This document shows positions 9,204 through 16,535 of a stretch of DNA of 18,050 bases, piece by piece. Under the pieces are notes generated by a model. That model was given only the letters and a program-made list of their open reading frames with translations. It was not told the DNA's origin and searched no databases. Location of the stretch: NCBI GenBank assembly GCA_028288545.1, contig JAQBNQ010000426.1:1-18050 (forward strand), in the 5' to 3' direction. Each line of letters starts with the position of its first letter. Positions within the stretch are counted from its first letter, which is position 1. The translations under genes were made by a program, and so were the position numbers. This stretch comes from Bacteroidota bacterium. GTDB lineage: Bacteria > Bacteroidota > Bacteroidia > Chitinophagales > LD1.

Positions 9204-9233
9204 CTTGTACCAATATTATACGTATCTTACAAG
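9204..9233. repeat. Dyad CTTGTA-N18-TACAAG in the non-coding region before the GT-C gene
   Basis: Six-base inverted arms at 9204-9209 and 9228-9233 are separated by 18 bases. On the minus strand the spacer contains TAATATTG (9218-9211), one mismatch from the Bacteroidota -7 consensus TAnnTTTG, but no TTTG box sits at the right distance upstream. The whole 9116-9324 stretch is otherwise without a gene. This is the likeliest place for a promoter or operator of the GT-C gene, but support is weak. Confidence 0.35.
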
Positions 9234-9324
9234 TAAAGGTTGTATCGTACAAACAAATTTTCCACCCTAACTATGGTTTGAGTACAATTCCATACGGTTT
9301 TTAACTAAAAAGAGGGCGATTTGC

Positions 9325-10146
9325 CTATTTCTGCAAAACTACGAAGCAACTGGCTCCCGAATTGATGGCTTTAGTCGCTTTTACCTTGTTCAGTTCTGAA
9401 GTATTGAAATAAGCAAAAATGCTATCCTGAAGTTTAGAAGGCTTGTGTTGGGTACGTTCCGCATTTAGCAGGTCCTCATCGCTGCGGTTGCCGAATACCT
9501 TGTAGGGAATGGTTCTTAAAAAATAAGTGGGCCAAACCAGGTACGAGAAAAAGTAAGTAAAGTATTGAACTTTGAATTTCGTTTTTTGAACCAGGTCAAG
9601 CACCATTTTTTTATTATACCGGCGTTGATGTTTGCCAAAATCATCCACATCATTCCACAAAAACTGATAAGCAGGCAAAGTGATGTAAAGATGCGAGCCG
9701 GGAGGCATAGAATTGTATAAACTGCTTAAAAAATTTTCGTCATCAGGTATATGTTCCAATACGTCAAACAAACCAAAGCCATCAATATTGGCCGCGTTAA
9801 AATCAAACTCCTGGAAAGTACAATTGTACACAAGCTCAATCCCGCGTTCATGGGCAGCCAGGCAGCCGTTATAGCCCGGTTCAATCAGGTAGAATTTTCT
9901 ATCCGGGTATTGCTTTTTGAGGGACAATAACTGGTAGCCATTCCCCCCGCCTATATCGGCAAAGTTTTTTTTGAAGGGAAAATTGCCGGTAACTTCAGTA
10001 ATAATGTTGTTGCGGTGTTCAAACCAAAAACTACCGCTTTCTTCGTACTCCTTGCTGTTTTTGTTGCCGGAATCGGGATACATAATGCTATCCTGCACGT
10101 TAGCCCGCCAAATGCCGTTATTATCCAAAGAGAAGTTGCTTTCCAT
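9325..10146 (-). CDS. Class I SAM-dependent methyltransferase (Methyltransf_23-like)
   Basis: Cytoplasmic methyltransferase of 273 residues. Motif I is FADIGGGNGYQ (62-72), the acidic ribose-binding end of strand 2 is LIEPGY (87-92), and FDVLEHIPDDE (127-137) carries the DVLEH signature of the Methyltransf_11/23 group. A conserved-looking segment LPAYQFLWNDVDD (157-169) followed by GKHQRRY (171-177) is typical of methyltransferases in surface-glycan clusters. No membrane segment or signal peptide is evident. The ATG overlaps the TAA of the upstream aminotransferase by one base (TAATG), which suggests translational coupling and the same pathway. It could methylate the sugar made by that aminotransferase, or a finished lipid-linked glycan; the substrate cannot be read from sequence. 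It is the last gene before a 170-209-base non-coding stretch, so it may end this operon. Confidence 0.85.
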   Translation of the reverse strand: MESNFSLDNNGIWRANVQDSIMYPDSGNKNSKEYEESGSFWFEHRNNIITEVTGNFPFKKNFADIGGGNGYQLLSLKKQYPDRKFYLIEPGYNGCLAAHERGIELVYNCTFQEFDFNAANIDGFGLFDVLEHIPDDENFLSSLYNSMPPGSHLYITLPAYQFLWNDVDDFGKHQRRYNKKMVLDLVQKTKFKVQYFTYFFSYLVWPTYFLRTIPYKVFGNRSDEDLLNAERTQHKPSKLQDSIFAYFNTSELNKVKATKAINSGASCFVVLQK

Positions 10147-11276
10147 TATTTAAAAAAATTGCGGATGGCATCAATAATATAGTCCTGCTCAGCATCTGTC
10201 AGTTCATAGAAAAACGGAAGCCTTACTAACCTGTCGGCAAAACTATCCGTATTTGGCAACGCCCGCCCATCGTGTTTATCCTTAAAGAAAGGACTGCTGT
10301 GCAGAGACAAGTAATGAAACACCGCGTTAACGCCCTTCTCTTTTAAATAATCAATCAGTTTGGTTCTTTCAGCCAGATCTTTGCATAACAGGTAGAACAT
10401 ATGCGCATTGTTAGTAGCATAGTCCGGAATTTTTGCAAGGCTGATACGACCGGATTTTTCCAACTCCTTCAAACCATCAAAATAGTTCTGCCATATCTTT
10501 TTCCTGCGGGTTTGAATATTTTCGATGTTCTCTAATTGCGCATAAAGGAAAGCTGCCAGAATATCAGAAGGCAGAAACGAAGAACCGATATCGACCCAAC
10601 CGTATTTGTCAATCTCCCCCCTAAAAAATTGACTGCGGTTAGTCCCCTTTTCGCGAATGATCTCCGCCCTTTGAAGAAAACGCTCGTCGTTAATAGTTAA
10701 CATACCGCCCTCGCCCGAAATAATGTTTTTTGTCTCGTGAAAGGAGAAAGCTGCTAAATGCCCGATTGCACCCAGCGGTTTGCCTTTGTAAAAACTATCA
10801 ATACATTGCGCTGCATCTTCAACCACCAATAAATTATACTTTGCCGCAAGTGCCATTATTTTATCCATATCGCAGGCAACGCCCGCGTAGTGAACAGGAA
10901 CGATAGCCTTGGTTTTAGGAGTTATTAGCGCTTCTATTTTATCCGCATCAATATTGGGGTTGTCACTGTAGCTATCTGCAAACACGATCTTAGCTCCCCG
11001 CAAAACAAATGCGTTAGGTGTAGACACAAAGGTATAGGCAGGAATAATTATTTCGTCACCTGCCTGCGAATCTATCAGTATGGCAGCCATCTCCAGAGCA
11101 TCGGTGCACGAAGTAGTTAGCAGCGCTTTTTTAAAGCCATACTTTTTTTCAAAAAATTCATGACACTTTTTGGTGAAATTTCCATCACCCGAAATTTTGG
11201 CGCTGTCAACTGCAGCTAGTATATAATCAATTTCCTTACCCGTTAAATACGGTTTATTGAATCCTATTCGCATCAT
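10146..11276 (-). CDS. wecE: dTDP-4-amino-4,6-dideoxygalactose transaminase (WecE/RffA type)
   Basis: PLP-dependent DegT/DnrJ/EryC1 aminotransferase of 376 residues, the usual length of the WecE subgroup. In that subgroup the enzyme uses glutamate to aminate dTDP-4-keto-6-deoxy-D-glucose to dTDP-Fuc4N. Visible features are SGDGNFTKKC (29-38), TSCTDALEMAA (55-65), the YTFVSTPNAF block (81-90), HYAGVACDMDKIMALA (129-144), VEDAAQ with the PLP-contacting Asp (152-157), and SFHETKN with Schiff-base Lys183. The run EIIREKGTNRSQFFRG and the HYAGVAC block match what I recall of Escherichia coli WecE almost residue for residue, which places it in this subgroup rather than among generic perosamine or ArnB-like enzymes. 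Two adjacent ATGs (11276, 11273) are possible starts. A candidate promoter lies just upstream, after a 98-base gap, so this gene may begin its own transcript with the following methyltransferase. The RmlA/RmlB enzymes that would supply its substrate are not in the window. Confidence 0.85.
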   Translation of the reverse strand: MMRIGFNKPYLTGKEIDYILAAVDSAKISGDGNFTKKCHEFFEKKYGFKKALLTTSCTDALEMAAILIDSQAGDEIIIPAYTFVSTPNAFVLRGAKIVFADSYSDNPNIDADKIEALITPKTKAIVPVHYAGVACDMDKIMALAAKYNLLVVEDAAQCIDSFYKGKPLGAIGHLAAFSFHETKNIISGEGGMLTINDERFLQRAEIIREKGTNRSQFFRGEIDKYGWVDIGSSFLPSDILAAFLYAQLENIENIQTRRKKIWQNYFDGLKELEKSGRISLAKIPDYATNNAHMFYLLCKDLAERTKLIDYLKEKGVNAVFHYLSLHSSPFFKDKHDGRALPNTDSFADRLVRLPFFYELTDAEQDYIIDAIRNFFK

Positions 11277-11294
11277 TCTGTTTTATCGGCTGCC

Positions 11295-11324
11295 GAAAAT
11301 TACACTAATACCTTTGAACGCAAA
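11295..11324 (-). promoter_or_regulatory. Candidate Bacteroidota-type promoter for the wecE transcript
   Basis: On the minus strand, TTTG (11324-11321) is followed after 18 bases by TAATTTTC (11302-11295). The Bacteroidota primary sigma consensus is TTTG, about 19 bases, then TAnnTTTG; the match is full for the first box and one base off in the second. Transcription would start near 11288, giving a leader of about a dozen bases before the ATG at 11276. The 98-base gap here is the largest inside the polysaccharide gene block, which favours a promoter. Confidence 0.45.
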
Positions 11325-11326
11325 GG
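11311..11326. repeat. Short inverted repeat overlapping the candidate -33 box
   Basis: CCTTTG (11311-11316) and CAAAGG (11321-11326) form a perfect dyad with a four-base loop, lying over the TTTG box of the candidate wecE promoter. It is also 49 bases past the stop of the beta-propeller gene. No T-run follows it in the transcription direction, so an operator is as likely as a weak terminator. Confidence 0.4.
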
Positions 11327-11374
11327 ATGCAAGGCAAAATTTCAAAAAAATCAGGAGCTGTGGTAAATTGATTA

Positions 11375-12289
11375 TTACTTTTCTAAAATGGCAATTCCAA
11401 AGCCTGTTTTGCCATAACCATTGCCGTTGTACAGCATATACCGCTCGTTTTTATAGTCAAATATATAAGGGTACTCAATCATTTCGCTGTCCCATCCTTC
11501 CGAAACCGTAATTCCGGCCTCTTCATCTTTTCGGGTCCAGCTTAATCCATCTTTACTTTCCGCATATCCAATGCGATAGGCATCCAATTCAGGCGCACTG
11601 CGGCGATAGGAGTACCACATTCTGTAACCCCCATCATCCTTTATTACTACCGGCTTTGAGAAAGCGTATTCAAACGGCTTTTCCATATTGATATGTATTT
11701 GATTGGTACGGCACCAGTGAATGGCATCGTTGCTTTCGGCGTATTTAATTACGTGGCTCATTTCACTTTGGTCTTTGCCCCATTTTAGATTGGAGCCGTA
11801 CCACATACGGTAAATACCATCTTCAAATAATACACATGGATAAGAAATCGAAAATGGATCTTCATTACTTCTATCCATCATAGGCGCCCTGCTGGTCTTC
11901 TCAAATTTTTTAGTGGCGGGATTGAAAATGGCTAAGCCAATGGTATTAAGCCAGGGCACTGTTACTTTAAGATTCCAACCCAGGTAGTATAGAAACTCCT
12001 GCCCGTTTATCTCCAATAAATAGCCCATGGCCACGCCGCTATCATCAAAACCACCAATTTCGCCCGGCGTAAGTACGGGTTCATCTGCAATGTTTATGAT
12101 TTTGTAATGGTTGTCCATATCCATATCGGCATAACCAATATGCGATTGACTGGCTGCATTCCGACAGGTAAAGTATACTCTGTAAACGCCATCGTGCAGA
12201 TGCTTTGCTACCGGGTTGGCAGCATGGGAAAACATCCATGGATGCACATTTTCGGGACAAAATATATTACCAAGTTTTTTCCAGCGCAT
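11375..12289 (-). CDS. Five-bladed beta-propeller protein, GH43/GH32-like, cytoplasmic
   Basis: Protein of 304 residues with five recurring blade-like motifs: YRVYFTCRN...IGYADMD (36-57), FLYYLGWN...IGLAIFN (99-123), YRMWYGSN...KYAESND (160-188), YRMWYSYRR...GYAESKDGLSW (222-251) and ERYMLYNGNGYG (282-293). An aromatic pair followed by 'IGYAES.DG..W' is the blade signature of clan GH-F/J proteins (GH43, GH32, GH68). Candidate acidic residues include D82/D83, E143/D144 and E272, but I cannot assign a catalytic triad with confidence. There is no signal peptide: the protein starts MRWKKLGNIF. It would therefore act in the cytoplasm, which is unusual for a polysaccharide-degrading enzyme and fits a role in trimming or editing a precursor, or in binding only. 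It sits 33 bases after the GT2 gene, inside the biosynthetic block. Similar proteins are found in other surface-glycan clusters, with no activity that I know of. Confidence 0.65.
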   Translation of the reverse strand: MRWKKLGNIFCPENVHPWMFSHAANPVAKHLHDGVYRVYFTCRNAASQSHIGYADMDMDNHYKIINIADEPVLTPGEIGGFDDSGVAMGYLLEINGQEFLYYLGWNLKVTVPWLNTIGLAIFNPATKKFEKTSRAPMMDRSNEDPFSISYPCVLFEDGIYRMWYGSNLKWGKDQSEMSHVIKYAESNDAIHWCRTNQIHINMEKPFEYAFSKPVVIKDDGGYRMWYSYRRSAPELDAYRIGYAESKDGLSWTRKDEEAGITVSEGWDSEMIEYPYIFDYKNERYMLYNGNGYGKTGFGIAILEK

Positions 12290-12322
12290 AAATTCAATTA
12301 GCAGCTAATCGGTGCAGGGATT

Positions 12323-13261
12323 TTAGAAATTCAGCTTTTCATCAATCAGGTAAAGCGGACGACCTTTTACCTGGTCGAAAATTTTGCCTATGTACATGCC
12401 GGTGATACCAATGCTCATCATAATAAGACCGGTTGAGAAAAGTAACATTACCATTAGCGATGTATAGCCCGGCAAAGCTCCGTTTACCAGGTAAAATATA
12501 ATTAAGCCAATAGCGCCCAAAAACGAAATGACAAATATCGTAAAGCCAATGGTTATGGAAATTCTAAGCAACTTATCCGACTCGGCAGCTATACCGTTAA
12601 GTGCGTGTGTAACCAACTTGCTGAAATCATAAGAGGACTTTCCTTCAAACCTTTTCTGATGCTCTACTTCAATATAGCCCGATTTAAAACCGATAACACG
12701 TAACACCATCAGGTAATTCCGGTGGGTGTCTTTTATCAGGTTAAATGCATCAACCGTTTTGCGGCTTAAAATTGAATACGCACCAATGGTGCCTTTTGCA
12801 GTAACACTTTTATTATCGGTAAGCCAGTTAAACAGCAGGTAAAAAAAGTAAGCACTTATATTTTTTGAGCGGCCATGCTCACGGCTTGTTTTTATAGTGT
12901 ACACAACATCAAAACCTTCCTTTGCTTTGTTGTACAGGTCTGCAATGTATTTAGGATCGTCCTGCAGGTCGCAATCCATTACTATTACGTAATCCCCCTT
13001 CGCTTCTTGAATCCCCGCAGTAATGGCGTAGTGCTGTCCGTAATTGCGGCTTAGTTTCACCCCCTTTACATAATTATAAGCTTTGCAGCTCTCCTCGATT
13101 TTGGCCCAGCTATTATCGGGACTTCCATCTTCTACCAAAATTATTTCAAAATCAGGGGTGATCTTCGAAACCGACTCGGCGATGCGTTTTACTAATTCGT
13201 CAACAATCTTCTCAGCCAGGTAAACCGGACTGACAATGGATATGTGTGGATTGCTGCTCAT
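12323..13261 (-). CDS. GT2 family glycosyltransferase, GtrB/ArnC/DPM1-like, membrane-anchored
   Basis: Inverting GT-A glycosyltransferase of 312 residues that in this subgroup links a nucleotide sugar to undecaprenyl (or another polyprenyl) phosphate on the cytoplasmic face of the inner membrane. The N-terminal domain shows ISIVSPVYLAE (7-17), VEDGSPDNS (43-51, nucleotide-binding Asp) and MDCDLQDDP (95-103, containing DxD and the QDDP signature). The segment RFEGKSSYDFSKL (204-216) is the conserved R..G.S.Y.F motif before the membrane region. Two helices follow at about 233-258 and 266-290, then IGKIFDQVKGRP, typical of the GtrB/ArnC tail. The gap to the upstream acyltransferase is 45 bases and there is no clear Shine-Dalgarno sequence. 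The polyprenyl-phosphate sugar it would make is the kind of donor used by GT-C enzymes such as the one at 9115-7619, so the two may work in one pathway. Confidence 0.88.
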   Translation of the reverse strand: MSSNPHISIVSPVYLAEKIVDELVKRIAESVSKITPDFEIILVEDGSPDNSWAKIEESCKAYNYVKGVKLSRNYGQHYAITAGIQEAKGDYVIVMDCDLQDDPKYIADLYNKAKEGFDVVYTIKTSREHGRSKNISAYFFYLLFNWLTDNKSVTAKGTIGAYSILSRKTVDAFNLIKDTHRNYLMVLRVIGFKSGYIEVEHQKRFEGKSSYDFSKLVTHALNGIAAESDKLLRISITIGFTIFVISFLGAIGLIIFYLVNGALPGYTSLMVMLLFSTGLIMMSIGITGMYIGKIFDQVKGRPLYLIDEKLNF

Positions 13262-13306
13262 TACAAATGGAACGCTGATTTATTATGATTTTATGATCAA
13301 TACAAT

Positions 13307-13966
13307 TTATAGCTTAAACTCATCGCTGCGCTTTTCCAATAGCACAGATTTAGCAGGTACATAAACGCCTTTTTCTACACTGTCTTTTGTCAATATTGCG
13401 CCTGCGCCCAATAGCGTTTCGCTGGCACAGGTAACCTTATGGCCTAGTGTTGAATTGACCCCTAAAAAACAATACGATTTGATAGTACAATGCCCCGAAA
13501 TGACCACGTGCGAACTTACAAAATTATGGTCTTCAATAACCGAATGATGCCCTATGTGGTTGCCACTCCAAAGAGTGACATTATCTCCGATCTTTACAAA
13601 AGGTTGAATGGTGTTATTCTCAAAAATAAAGCAGTTATCGCCACACGGAAATTGTGAGAGGTAAGTGCACTTTGAACTGATATAAGAAACTAACTGGTAA
13701 CCTATGTTTTTAGCCTGGGCAAATTTTTCAGCCCGTAACTTATTCATATTGCTATAACTAAGGGCAATAAACATCTTATACTCAGTTGGGGGATATGCTT
13801 TAGCAAGGTTTTCAAAAGCTACCAATGGTTTTCCTTCAAAGGTTGCGCCCTGCATGTATTTTTCATCAACAGTAAAGGCAACTACTTCGTGTTCCGAGTC
13901 AATTTCAAAATAGTAATTGGCTATCTGGGCAATATCGCCGGTGCCGAATATGATAAGTTTTGCCAT
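13307..13966 (-). CDS. NeuD/PglD-type sugar O/N-acyltransferase
   Basis: Acyltransferase of 219 residues with the two-part layout of the NeuD/PglD/PerB family. The N-terminal Rossmann-like nucleotide-sugar binding domain has FGTGDIAQIANYYF (7-20). The C-terminal left-handed beta-helix (about 98-195) is built of hexapeptide turns such as IGDNVT, IGHHSV, ISGHCT and LGHKVT. The His-rich segment GNHIGHHSV followed by IEDH and NFVSSHV (135-154) holds the likely catalytic base. PglD and PerB acetylate the 4-amino group of UDP- or GDP-linked dideoxy sugars, so the WecE-type product is a reasonable acceptor here, though O-acylation is equally possible. The ATG lies seven bases after the stop of the upstream methyltransferase, in operon-like spacing. 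The family length (about 195-220) fits, so the gene looks intact. Confidence 0.85.
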   Translation of the reverse strand: MAKLIIFGTGDIAQIANYYFEIDSEHEVVAFTVDEKYMQGATFEGKPLVAFENLAKAYPPTEYKMFIALSYSNMNKLRAEKFAQAKNIGYQLVSYISSKCTYLSQFPCGDNCFIFENNTIQPFVKIGDNVTLWSGNHIGHHSVIEDHNFVSSHVVISGHCTIKSYCFLGVNSTLGHKVTCASETLLGAGAILTKDSVEKGVYVPAKSVLLEKRSDEFKL

Positions 13967-13973
13967 GTCAGGT

Positions 13974-14597
13974 TCAAATGGTTTTGCGCACTAAAATACT
14001 GAATTCATACAGCGGGTAATCGTGCAAAAGGGCTACATGTTTCGAAAAATTCATCTTGCAGTGATCGAAAATAAAAGCCGGATCTGCATAGTAAAGATAA
14101 TCCCTCATATGGTCCTTGTCCGAATATTTTGTGAGCATATTAAACGAAAACCCTTTTTCAGAAAGATCGTTCATTTCTTTTAAAACATTCAGTATGTACT
14201 TCAGCCAGTCCTTATCACTATTTTCTAAACGCACATTAAAAATACCGCTGCCAACCACATAGTCGAATTTTTTTTCTGTGGGCAGATTGGTTGTCCAGTT
14301 GGCGTTTTCAAAACCCTGCTCATGTGCACGAACGATCATCTCTTCCGAAATATCGTAACCGGTATATTGAAATTGATTGTCCTTGCTCTTTAAAAACTGG
14401 TACAAAGAGCCAAAACCACAACCATAATCAAGAATGCTGAATTCACTTTCAGGCACAATCACCTTTGTCAGTTGCTCAAAACGGAGGAACTGCGATTCTT
14501 CGCCATTCCAGTCAACACCCTGTGGGGTATTGCCAAAGCGCGTAACCTTTTCGGTGTAATAGGAATTCACATCCTTCAAAATCTCTTTCTTACCCAT
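13974..14597 (-). CDS. SAM-dependent methyltransferase, small class I
   Basis: Class I methyltransferase of 207 residues from the chosen ATG. Motif I is ILDYGCGFGSL (about 55-65), followed by YTGYDIS (78-84) with the ribose-binding Asp, then FDYVVGSGIFNVR (about 111-123) at the motif II position. The frame stays open to a TTG at 14606, but I prefer the ATG at 14597. That ATG overlaps the end of the WbqC gene by eight bases (ATGGGTAA), a common coupled arrangement, and a GAGG lies just upstream. The C-terminal half (FNMLTKYSDKDHMRD, then DPAFIFDHCKMNF) resembles methyltransferases often found beside WbqC or NeuD-like genes in O-antigen clusters. The substrate is unknown. It is not closely similar to the second methyltransferase at 10146-9325, so two different methylation or related steps are likely. 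Confidence 0.82.
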   Translation of the reverse strand: MGKKEILKDVNSYYTEKVTRFGNTPQGVDWNGEESQFLRFEQLTKVIVPESEFSILDYGCGFGSLYQFLKSKDNQFQYTGYDISEEMIVRAHEQGFENANWTTNLPTEKKFDYVVGSGIFNVRLENSDKDWLKYILNVLKEMNDLSEKGFSFNMLTKYSDKDHMRDYLYYADPAFIFDHCKMNFSKHVALLHDYPLYEFSILVRKTI

Positions 14598-15291
14598 TAC
14601 CCTCAAATGATTTTAAAAATTTCGTCGAATTTTTCCCTTCGTTCATCAGCAGGTCAATAATACTAACTGCGTGGTCGAAAGGTGGAAAAAGTTGCGGGTA
14701 TTCCTTGTAGCCGCTATTGTCAAAATAATGAACTTGTATGTTTTCTTTCTCAAAAATGCTTTCCTCCATATACTCTTTGGCAGACGGGCCCGAATAGTAA
14801 TCTGTGCCATTTAGCGCTTTACAGATGTTCATCAGTTTTTCAGTCCGGTCGCCAATCATTTCAAACTCGCTTGAAAAGCGAATAGGGGTGTTGATGCCCA
14901 GAAAATCGCTAATACCCCGAAGAAAATGATAATTGATCTCCGACAAATATTCGAAAGTGGCAGTCATGTACAAGGGTTCAATAAAATCTTTTATTTCATT
15001 AAAGGCGGGCGCCTTTGAATAGTTATGTTTTATGGTATCCCAATGCGATTTATTCCAACCGGGTTCACTGATCTTTGTTTCGTTTATCTTTTGAAAGAAT
15101 TTTCCTTTTACTTCCACTGCAATGCTTAGCCATTGTGCTCCTTGTGCAGTTTTTATTTTGTTGCGGTTTCTCCAGTCTCTTTTGGTGTATTGCATGTCAT
15201 CATACAACACAAATTCATCTGCAATGTGAATGCCATCAAAGTAGCCTTTCCAGGGAATATAATTGGACTGCGTAATTACTATCTTCTTCAA
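14590..15291 (-). CDS. WbqC-family protein
   Basis: Protein of 233 residues with the signatures of the WbqC family: QSNYIPWKGYFD (8-19) and YDDMQYTKRDWRNRNKI (30-46), followed by a WLSIAV strand (54-59) and a C-terminal block with GDRTEKLMNICKALN and YYSGPSAKEY. These proteins occur in O-antigen and other sugar clusters, and their reaction is not established; an acyl- or aminoacyl-transfer-like role on nucleotide sugars is a guess. The start is TTG at 15291: family members begin with a short M-K-K-hydrophobic strand directly before the QSNYIPW motif, no ATG is available there, and the codon is five bases after the TAA of the glycosyltransferase gene. The gene overlaps the following methyltransferase by eight bases, so the two are probably translated in a coupled way and act on the same sugar. 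Confidence 0.85.
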   Translation of the reverse strand: MKKIVITQSNYIPWKGYFDGIHIADEFVLYDDMQYTKRDWRNRNKIKTAQGAQWLSIAVEVKGKFFQKINETKISEPGWNKSHWDTIKHNYSKAPAFNEIKDFIEPLYMTATFEYLSEINYHFLRGISDFLGINTPIRFSSEFEMIGDRTEKLMNICKALNGTDYYSGPSAKEYMEESIFEKENIQVHYFDNSGYKEYPQLFPPFDHAVSIIDLLMNEGKNSTKFLKSFEGNG

Positions 15292-15296
15292 TCTGC

Positions 15297-16535
15297 TTAT
15301 TTAAGTATTTCCGCGTAAATTTGTTTATACTTTTCAACTCCTGCAAACAGGGAATATACCTCTTCAGCTTTGGCGCGGATATACTCCGGCTCCAGCGAGG
15401 TGCTCAATATTGTTTTAACCGCCGCTTCGTATTCGCTACGCTCAAACTTGTGTATCAGAACGCCGCTTCTTTCATCAATGATAGAGTCAATATCACCGAC
15501 ACCTGCATTGCAAACATGGGGAATACCCATACTCATAATTTCGCCCTGCTTGGTTGGCGATGATGCCGATTTTGAAAATACCGGTTTTATAAAAAAGATA
15601 CACCAGTTAGAAAGTGCAAGATAAGTAGGCACTTTACTATGTGGTGCTGCTGAAATTATTACGGCCGTTTCAGGAATTCCTTTTGCTTTTGCCCTTTGCA
15701 TAATATCCACCGGGTCATCGCCGGTAATAAAAAGAAATTTGGCTGATTGGCTGCTGTTGTAAAGGCATTTAAAAAACTCAAGCATCTCATCCGGTAAATA
15801 CCAGGTGCCAATGCTGCCCAGGTAGCTCAACACAAATTCGCTGCCGGTTAAATTGAACCTTCTGCGCAACTGCTGCAATAAGGCCGTATCAACGCTTTTG
15901 TACGAAAATAATTCTCTGTCAGCACAACAAGGAATTACTTTTATTGGAACCGGTTGACCCGCAATGCCTTTCCAACTGTGTATTACTTCTTCGGCCTTAT
16001 GCGTAAGCGTTACAGTATAGTCGGCGGCGGATAGAAATTCCTTTTCTTTCCGCTTAAAAAAATTATACACGGCTTTGTAAAGCGGCTTAGAAATATCCCA
16101 TATACCGCCATCCAGCCTTTCATCGGCATAGAAGCCGCGCATGTCAAACACAAATTTTATTCCCAGCTTTTTTTTCAAGTCCATACCTGCCAGTGCCGAT
16201 ATGTAACTACGGCAATGCACAATTTTGAAGTTCTTCTGTTTGTGCAACTCAACAGCCTTACGCTTCATTTGCCACAGGTCATACACAGTAGAAAGCACTG
16301 CCGGTTTTTTGGTATAAACCATCGGCACCCAATCAATATTGCTTTTGCCAAGCAATTCCGAAATTTCGCCGCACGATTTTTTAAATCTCTCCGGCTTTTC
16401 GAAACTAAGAAGGGTAAACCTATAACCTGCTTTGGATAAACCCTGCAGGTATGGAATTACCTGTGATTGGCCCAAAGGATCGGTCATGCCATCATAGGAG
16501 ATGTACAAAATATTTACAGCACTATCAGTTGGCAT
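15297..16535 (-). CDS. GT4-type (GT-B fold) glycosyltransferase
   Basis: Retaining-type glycosyltransferase of 412 residues, cytoplasmic or peripheral on the inner membrane. The N-terminal domain has ILYISYDGMTDPLGQSQVI (9-27), with the Gly-rich acceptor loop typical of glycosyltransferases that assemble surface glycans, and HCRSYISAL (107-115). The C-terminal donor-binding domain shows VIPCCAD (200-206), LSYLGSIGTWY (236-246), FLFITGDD (267-274) and SPTKQGEIMSMGIPHVCN (325-342), which corresponds to the E-x7-E region of GT4 enzymes; Glu332 is the likely nucleotide-sugar contact. The ATG overlaps the end of the upstream asparagine-synthetase-like gene by 11 bases, consistent with translational coupling. 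Donor sugar and linkage cannot be predicted. No transmembrane helix is apparent. Confidence 0.85.
   Translation of the reverse strand: MPTDSAVNILYISYDGMTDPLGQSQVIPYLQGLSKAGYRFTLLSFEKPERFKKSCGEISELLGKSNIDWVPMVYTKKPAVLSTVYDLWQMKRKAVELHKQKNFKIVHCRSYISALAGMDLKKKLGIKFVFDMRGFYADERLDGGIWDISKPLYKAVYNFFKRKEKEFLSAADYTVTLTHKAEEVIHSWKGIAGQPVPIKVIPCCADRELFSYKSVDTALLQQLRRRFNLTGSEFVLSYLGSIGTWYLPDEMLEFFKCLYNSSQSAKFLFITGDDPVDIMQRAKAKGIPETAVIISAAPHSKVPTYLALSNWCIFFIKPVFSKSASSPTKQGEIMSMGIPHVCNAGVGDIDSIIDERSGVLIHKFERSEYEAAVKTILSTSLEPEYIRAKAEEVYSLFAGVEKYKQIYAEILK

Noticed and set aside
12297..12309. Small dyad ATTAG-CAG-CTAAT between the GT2 and beta-propeller genes
   Set aside because: Five A/T-rich base pairs with no T-run; expected by chance at this base composition, and the 33-base gap is ordinary for an operon.
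14598..14606. TTG start at 14606 for the small methyltransferase
   Set aside because: It adds only three residues (M-R-V) and increases overlap with wbqC. The ATG at 14597 gives a typical short coupled overlap.
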